A program made the position numbers and the translations under genes. A stretch of DNA of 64,000 nucleotides, taken from Actinacidiphila paucisporea. Lineage in GTDB: Bacteria > Actinomycetota > Actinomycetes > Streptomycetales > Streptomycetaceae. A model generated the notes under the pieces. The model was not told the origin of the DNA and made no database searches. It was given only the letters and a program-made list of their open reading frames with translations. The stretch covers positions 229,926 to 293,925 of the forward strand of contig NZ_FRBI01000003.1 in the NCBI RefSeq assembly GCF_900142575.1, given 5' to 3'. Within the stretch, counting starts at the first letter, position 1; the number at the start of each line of letters is the position of its first letter. Shown piece after piece: positions 59,345-64,000 of the stretch.

Positions 59345-61140
59345 GCAGCCGGCGCCGCGGCAGGGCCGGGAACCGGCAGCCCCCGCCGCCCGACCCGCGC
59401 CTGGCGCGCAACTACCAGCTCGGCCTGGCCATGGTGCGGGCCGACCCCGCGCTGGGGGCGCTCGACGCGGTCTTCTGCCGTTCGGCGTGCCGTGCCGCCC
59501 CCGCCGGGGGGTGGGCGCTGGCGGAGTCCGACGGCTGCGTGCACGCGAATCCCGAGCGGCTGGCCGAACCCCGCGAGTGGGCATGGGTGTTGGCGCACTG
59601 CGTGCTGCACCTGGGCTTCGGCCACCTGCCGGCGGTCCGCGGCGACCGTACGCAGCCCGACCGCTACGACCTGGCGGCGCGCTGCGTGGTGGTGAACCGC
59701 TTCCAGCAGTCGCACCCGCTGGGTACCGCGCCGTTCGAGCTGCCGGAGTCCTTCCCCGGCGGCGACGAGGAGCAGATCGCCGAGCGCTTCCGGCGCGACG
59801 GCATCCCCGCCCTGTACGCCCGCTGCGGTGCGGCCGGACCGGAGCCGGACCAGCGGCTGGAGCCCTGGCCGTACGAACGCGACCCCGAGGACTGGCGGGA
59901 GGCCTTCGCGCGCGCCCTGACCCGTACGGTCTCGGAGTCGATGGCCGCCGCGGGTGCCTCCACCGACCGGCCGAAGGGCCCGTGGGACCGGGCACTTGAC
60001 TGGTTCGTGTCGTCCTACCCGCTGCTCGGCGGCATCGCCGCCGGCATGACGGTGGTCGCCGACGCGGACCTGGCCCGCGCCCACCACATCTCGGTGGCCG
60101 CGGTGAACGCGGCCGCCGGTGAGATCTACGTCAACCCGCTGCGCGTGCACGCCGAGGACGAGTGGCGGTTCATCCTGGCCCACGAGATGCTGCACGCCGC
60201 CCTCCACCACGCCGACCGCCGCGGCGCCCGGGACCCGTATCTCTTCAACGTGGCCTGCGACTTCGTCATCAACGCCTGGCTGCTGGAGATGGGCGTCGGC
60301 GCGATGCCCGAAGGCCTGCTGCACGACCCGGAGCTCACCGGCCTGTCCGCCGAGGAGGTCTACGAGCGCATCACCACCGACCTGCGCCGCATGCGCCGGC
60401 TGGCGACCCTGCGCGGCAAGGGCCGCGGCGACATCCTGGGCGAGCCGCTGCCGCACCCGTCCGCGCCCGCGGACTACGTCGACCTGGACGGCTTCTACCG
60501 CCGCGGCCTGCTCCAGGGCTTCGACCTGCACGACCGCACCCGCGGCACCCTGCCGGCCGGCCTGGTCGAGGAGATCGCGGCCCTGGCCCACCCGCCGCTG
60601 CCCTGGGACGTACGGCTGGCCCGCTGGTTCGACGAGTACGTCCCGCGCCCGCAGCCCGTGCGCAGCTTCGCCCGGCCCGCCCGCCGCCAGGCCTCGACGC
60701 CCGGCATCCCGCGCGCGGGGCACTACTTCCCGCCCGAGGAGCTGGAGCGCTGCACCTTCGGCGTCGTCCTGGACACCTCGTTCTCGATGGACCGCCGCCT
60801 GCTCGGCAAGGCGCTGGGCGCCATCGCCTCCTACGCCGAGTCGCGCGACGTCCCCGCGGCCCGGGTGGTCTTCTGCGACGCGGCGCCCTTCGACGCCGGC
60901 TACCTGCCGGCGACCGAGATCGCCTCCCGGGTGCGGGTACGCGGCCGCGGCGGCACCGTCCTGCAGCCGGGCGTCGAACTCCTGCTGGCCGCCGACGACT
61001 TCCCCCCGGGCGCTCCGGTGCTGGTGATCACCGACGGCGCGTGCGACGTGCTGCGGATACGGCGCGAGCACGCCTTCCTGCTGCCGCGCGGCGCCCGGCT
61101 GCCCTTCAGCCCGAGGGGACCGGTCTTCGAGATGCGCTGA
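59341..61140 (+). CDS. DUF2201 metallopeptidase-like and vWA protein, MoxR partner
   Basis: 599 residues from the GTG at 59341 (GTGA overlap). The DUF2201 N-terminal domain (about 220-420) has a zinc-type site ILAHEMLHAALHH with H281, E282 and H285. The C-terminal vWA-like domain has MIDAS DTSFS (D478, S480, S482) and VLVITDGACDVL. Near the N-terminus, WVLAHCVLHLGFGH (H86-H90) looks like a second, degenerate copy of the metal motif lacking Glu, with similar flanks, implying an internal duplication. With MoxR it probably forms an ATP-driven metalloprotein complex; the target is unknown. Cytosolic. Confidence 0.92.
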   Translation: MSSRRRGRAGNRQPPPPDPRLARNYQLGLAMVRADPALGALDAVFCRSACRAAPAGGWALAESDGCVHANPERLAEPREWAWVLAHCVLHLGFGHLPAVRGDRTQPDRYDLAARCVVVNRFQQSHPLGTAPFELPESFPGGDEEQIAERFRRDGIPALYARCGAAGPEPDQRLEPWPYERDPEDWREAFARALTRTVSESMAAAGASTDRPKGPWDRALDWFVSSYPLLGGIAAGMTVVADADLARAHHISVAAVNAAAGEIYVNPLRVHAEDEWRFILAHEMLHAALHHADRRGARDPYLFNVACDFVINAWLLEMGVGAMPEGLLHDPELTGLSAEEVYERITTDLRRMRRLATLRGKGRGDILGEPLPHPSAPADYVDLDGFYRRGLLQGFDLHDRTRGTLPAGLVEEIAALAHPPLPWDVRLARWFDEYVPRPQPVRSFARPARRQASTPGIPRAGHYFPPEELERCTFGVVLDTSFSMDRRLLGKALGAIASYAESRDVPAARVVFCDAAPFDAGYLPATEIASRVRVRGRGGTVLQPGVELLLAADDFPPGAPVLVITDGACDVLRIRREHAFLLPRGARLPFSPRGPVFEMR

Positions 61141-61170
61141 GAGCCGGAGCGGATCAGGAGCCGGCGCAGA

Positions 61171-62118
61171 TCAGCGGTAGTCCTCCGGCGTGCCGTCCTT
61201 GCCGCCGTAGTGGACGTCCTCGAAGTACGCCCACGCGTCGGGCCGGCTGCCGTCCACGTCCCGCACACCGTAGGCGCGGGCCAACTCCGCGCTGGAGGTG
61301 GACTTCCGGTTCCAGCGGGCGGCCCGGTCCGGGTCGGCGGCGAGGGCGGCGACCGCGCGGGCGAGGTAATGGGGCGACTCGGCGATGGCGAAGTGCGGCT
61401 CCTGCGCGACGGCGTCGCGCCAGGTGGCCTCGGTCACGCCGAAGTGGGCGAGCATCTGCTCCGAGCGCAGGTAGCCGGGCGTGACGGCGACCGCCGCGCC
61501 GCCGTATTCGGCCAGCTCCTCGCCCAGGCCGAAGGCGATGCGGATCGGGGCGTTCTTGGCGAGGTCGTAGTAGAGGTTCTCGCGGTAGCGGCGGTTGGTG
61601 GCCGCCGTGCCGTCGGTGACCTCCACGAGCAGCGGACCGTCGGAGCGGATGAGCAGCGGGAGGGCGAGCGCGGCGGTGATCACGTGGGACCGCACGCCGA
61701 GTTCGAGGATGCGCAGGCCGTCGGCGAGCGGCGTCTCCCAGCTCTTCTTGCCGAACACCGATCCGGCGACGAGGTGTTCGCCGCCCCAGAGGTCGTTCAC
61801 GAGGATGTCGAGCCGCCCCTGCTGGCGGTCGATCCGCGCGACGAGGTCGCGTACCCGGTCCTCGTCGAGGTGGTCGGTGGGTACGGCGATCCCGGTGCCG
61901 CCGGCCGCGGTGACCAGCTCCGCGGTCTCCTCGATGGTCTCGGTGCTCCGGCCGACCTCGCTGACCCGTTCACGGGTGGTGCGGCCGGTGACGTAGACGG
62001 TGGCGCCGCCGCGCCCCAACTCGACGGCGAGCGCCCGCCCCGCACCCCGGGTGGCACCGGCGACGAGCGCGATCCTTCCGGCCAGTGCGCTGTCCTCATG
62101 CGTTTCCATACCGGCCAT
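61171..62118 (-). CDS. SDR-family oxidoreductase
   Basis: 315 residues from the ATG at 62118 (62109 also possible). Cofactor motif LVAGATRGAGRALAVELG, YVTGRTTRE, DILVNDLWGGEHL, catalytic YRENLYYDLAKNA (YxxxK-like), and VTPGYLRSEQML. The C-terminal extension AYGVRDVDGSRPDAWAYFEDVHYGG is longer than in classical SDRs and typical of a streptomycete DHRS1-like group. It is convergent with the MoxR partner gene, and its start overlaps that of the divergent secreted protein. Confidence 0.92.
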   Translation of the reverse strand: MAGMETHEDSALAGRIALVAGATRGAGRALAVELGRGGATVYVTGRTTRERVSEVGRSTETIEETAELVTAAGGTGIAVPTDHLDEDRVRDLVARIDRQQGRLDILVNDLWGGEHLVAGSVFGKKSWETPLADGLRILELGVRSHVITAALALPLLIRSDGPLLVEVTDGTAATNRRYRENLYYDLAKNAPIRIAFGLGEELAEYGGAAVAVTPGYLRSEQMLAHFGVTEATWRDAVAQEPHFAIAESPHYLARAVAALAADPDRAARWNRKSTSSAELARAYGVRDVDGSRPDAWAYFEDVHYGGKDGTPEDYR

Positions 62119-62131
62119 GATGCCCGCCAGA

Positions 62132-62854
62132 ATGTCCGCACGGGACCCGCCGGGTCCGGCACCAGGGGGAAGGTCCGCGCGGCCCCCGCCACCGCCGCCC
62201 GCACGCCCGCGACCGCCACCACCGCCGCCCAGCCGCCCAGCCGCCCAGCCGCCCGTGCCGGTACCCGCCTTCACCGCCGCAGCGGCCGTCACGGTGCGGA
62301 CGTTGACGTCGCTCACTTTCAAGGCCGGTGCCACTCCGGGGACTTACGACATGCCCGTCGCCACCTTGGCCAAGGACGCCACCGCGGCCCAGCGGCGGCC
62401 GCCGCTCACTCCGGCGGCGTGCCAGGACGTGTGGGACATCGTCTACGGCAGGGCCTCCCCGGCCGGCGTCAGCCAGCTGATCAACTGGAAGGCGGACATC
62501 TATCCGGGAGCCGCCACCCTCGCCGCCTACCCGCACGGCGCCGCCGCCGGCCTCTTCCGCGTGCTGGCCGCCGACCTGTCCCTGTGCCGTACCGTCTCCG
62601 GCCTCGACTACGGCGGCAACCACTACACCAGCCGCATCGTCCGGGAAGCCGCCCCGGCGGCGGGCGACCAGGCGGTGCGGTTCCAGGAGGCGGCCGCCCT
62701 GCCCGAGGGGGACGTCAAGTACACCGAACGGGTCGTCGTCCGGGTCGGCGACGTCATCGCCGCCTTCGACATGGTGGACGTCGGCAGGCTGACCCCCTTC
62801 CCGCCCGCCCTCCTCACCCAGCAGGTCCAGCGCCTGGCCGCGGCCCAGCACTGA
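62132..62854 (+). CDS. Proline-rich protein with PknH-like sensor domain features
   Basis: About 240 residues; the start is uncertain (ATGs at 62117 and 62132; no Shine-Dalgarno). After a long poly-Pro/Arg segment the sequence becomes a regular domain: LTFKAGATPGTYDMPVATLAKDATAAQRRPPLTPAACQDVWDIVYGR, LINWKADIYPGAATLAAYPHG, VKYTERVVVRVGDVIAAFDMVDVG. This resembles extracellular sensor-like domains of actinobacterial lipoproteins with paired Cys (ACQDVW, SLCRTV). The proline-rich start may be partly non-coding, and the true start may lie further in. No clear signal peptide. Confidence 0.55.
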   Translation: MSARDPPGPAPGGRSARPPPPPPARPRPPPPPPSRPAAQPPVPVPAFTAAAAVTVRTLTSLTFKAGATPGTYDMPVATLAKDATAAQRRPPLTPAACQDVWDIVYGRASPAGVSQLINWKADIYPGAATLAAYPHGAAAGLFRVLAADLSLCRTVSGLDYGGNHYTSRIVREAAPAAGDQAVRFQEAAALPEGDVKYTERVVVRVGDVIAAFDMVDVGRLTPFPPALLTQQVQRLAAAQH

Positions 62855-63093
62855 GGCCCGCCCCCACGGCCCGGCCGGCTGGCTCGTACCCGCCGCGATC
62901 TTCGCCGCCGGCGGCTCGGCCATGGTCCCCGCGGTGCGGTGGGCCGGCCGGTGGACCGGCGTACGCCAGGCGGCGCGCATCCGGCGACCGTCGAACGGGT
63001 GACTTCAGCGGCTCCGCTTGGCGGAAGACCGGCGCCGGCGGTCCACCATCGTGATTGCATACCGTTTCCGCCGAAATGAGGAGAAGCCGACCC

Positions 63094-64000
63094 ATGCGAC
63101 AAGGTCCGCTCGCCGGCCGCTATCCCGTGGTGGCGACGATGGTCGTCTTCGCCCTGGTGCCCTTCCTGGCCCTCTCCGCCGCCCTCGGGCCGATCACCCC
63201 GCTCATCGCCCGCGATCTGCACATGAGCCCGCAGGCGATCGACGTGACGACGGGCATGGCCAACGCCGGCTACGCGGTGGGCACGGTCCTCGCCGTGCAG
63301 TTCGCGCAGCGGCTGCCGCAGCGCCGGATGCTGCTCGTCTACGGCGCCCTGCTGGTGATCGGCTCGGTGCTCACCGCGGCGGCGACCACCGCCGCGGTCT
63401 TCATCGTCGGGCACGTCCTGCAAGGCCTGTGCACCAGCCTGCTGCTGATCGCGGCCGTGCCGCCGCTGATCATCGGATATCCGGCGCCCCGGCTGCGCGA
63501 GACCGCCGTCGTCCTCAACGTCTGCATCTTCGGCGCGGTCGCGCTCGGCCCGGTGGTCGGCGGCATCCAGGCGAACGCCCACGGATGGCGGCCGCTGTTC
63601 TGGATCATCGCCGGCATCGCCGTAGCCGCGCTCGTCCTTTCCCTGCTGACCTACCAGGAGACGCCGCCGGCCAATCCCGACGCCCCCGTCGACTACATCG
63701 CCCTCGGACTGGCCACCGTGGGATGCGTCGCCGCCTTCTTCGGCGCCTCGGAACTGCTCACCCACCGCTTCCTCGACGCCAGGGCGTGCGGGCCGCTGCT
63801 CGGCGGGCTGCTGCTGATCATCATCCTGTTCGTCCACGAGTACACCGCCAAGCGCCCGCTGCTGTGCGTGCGCAGCCTGGTCAGTACGCTCCCGGTCGCC
63901 GGCATCGTCGCCGCCATCTGCGCGGCCGCCGCGTCGGTCTCGGCGATCTCGCTGACCCTGACCTCGCTCGCGGGCCGCTACTCGCCCCTGCACCTGGGCC
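63094..64000 (+). CDS. MFS transporter, 3' truncated by window
   Basis: 302 codons are present and the gene continues past the right edge. GAGGAG precedes the ATG at 63094. The start reads MRQGPLAGRYPVVATMVVF, followed by repeated hydrophobic helices (FALVPFLALSAALGPITPLI, GMANAGYAVGTVLAVQFA, LVYGALLVIGSVLTAAATT). GVL-like glycine positions, FGAVALGPVVGGI (motif C), and WRPLFWIIAGIAV point to a DHA-type multidrug exporter. Its regulator is not visible upstream. Confidence 0.88.
   Translation, partial: MRQGPLAGRYPVVATMVVFALVPFLALSAALGPITPLIARDLHMSPQAIDVTTGMANAGYAVGTVLAVQFAQRLPQRRMLLVYGALLVIGSVLTAAATTAAVFIVGHVLQGLCTSLLLIAAVPPLIIGYPAPRLRETAVVLNVCIFGAVALGPVVGGIQANAHGWRPLFWIIAGIAVAALVLSLLTYQETPPANPDAPVDYIALGLATVGCVAAFFGASELLTHRFLDARACGPLLGGLLLIIILFVHEYTAKRPLLCVRSLVSTLPVAGIVAAICAAAASVSAISLTLTSLAGRYSPLHLG

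Noticed and set aside
62855-63093. Fragment of a membrane-protein gene in the gap before the last MFS gene
   Set aside because: A short hydrophobic stretch is readable in one frame, but there is no start and it runs only about 40 codons.

Overview
The window is about 72-74% G+C, with GTG and ATG starts, strong G/C preference at third codon positions and many 4-bp GTGA/ATGA gene overlaps. The gene families (XRE-DUF5753/DUF397, ECF41 sigma factor, CatR-type Fur beside katG, MerR-csp-DEAD helicase, STM4011-4015 operon) point to a Streptomyces-like actinomycete (Streptomycetaceae), probably a chromosome-arm or mixed core/accessory region. No tRNA, rRNA, CRISPR, prophage or insertion sequence was found.

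Layout. 1-3.2 kb: start of htpG and an SNF2 helicase. 3.6-7.6 kb: a small lipoprotein, a DUF5996 protein and a Ro60-like TROVE/vWA protein (rsr). A tRNA-like candidate Y RNA lies divergently just upstream of rsr. 7.7-13.6 kb: a GH16 beta-1,3-glucanase with a LacI-type operator, an L,D-transpeptidase, and a MarR/MFS efflux pair sharing one operator. 13.6-16.5 kb: a cold-shock cluster (MerR, CspA, DEAD-box helicase, small conserved protein). 16.5-18.1 kb: an HSL-family esterase and a TetR gene whose 3' end is duplicated several times. 18.7-31 kb: secreted polymer degradation (S53 peptidase, GH87 alpha-1,3-glucanase, a second GH16 with ricin lectins) interspersed with an SDR, a MarR/haloalkane dehalogenase pair and a GNAT. 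32-37 kb: a SigE-type sigma factor with a membrane partner, a mannosyltransferase-like GT-C protein, and a TetR/DHA2 efflux pair with a double operator. 37-39 kb: a DUF397/XRE/ATPase trio.

39.3-44.5 kb holds the most interesting locus: five tightly coupled genes matching the STM4015, STM4014 (ATP-grasp), STM4013 (sulfatase/phosphatase-like hydrolase), STM4012 and STM4011 (two radical SAM enzymes) families, which have no assigned pathway as far as I know. It is followed by two divergent XRE regulators. 45.6-51 kb: a methyltransferase/cupin-regulator pair, an oxidation-type lipoprotein, and katG divergent from a Fur/CatR regulator. 51-53.2 kb: a cis-prenyltransferase translationally coupled to an MpaB/Lcp-type oxygenase carrying C-terminal EF-hands, an unusual make-and-cleave isoprenoid pair. 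53.3-58 kb: a secreted lamin-tail/RTX protein, and an ECF41 sigma factor divergent from a LUD-domain protein. 58-61 kb: a MoxR ATPase coupled to a DUF2201 metallopeptidase/vWA protein. 61-64 kb: an SDR, a secreted protein and a truncated MFS transporter.

Regulation is often legible. Several regulator genes have a TANNNT-like -10 box exactly six bases before the start codon, suggesting leaderless mRNAs, and six divergent or promoter-proximal palindromes can be paired with the neighbouring regulator. Strong G/C-rich hairpins separate most convergent gene pairs.
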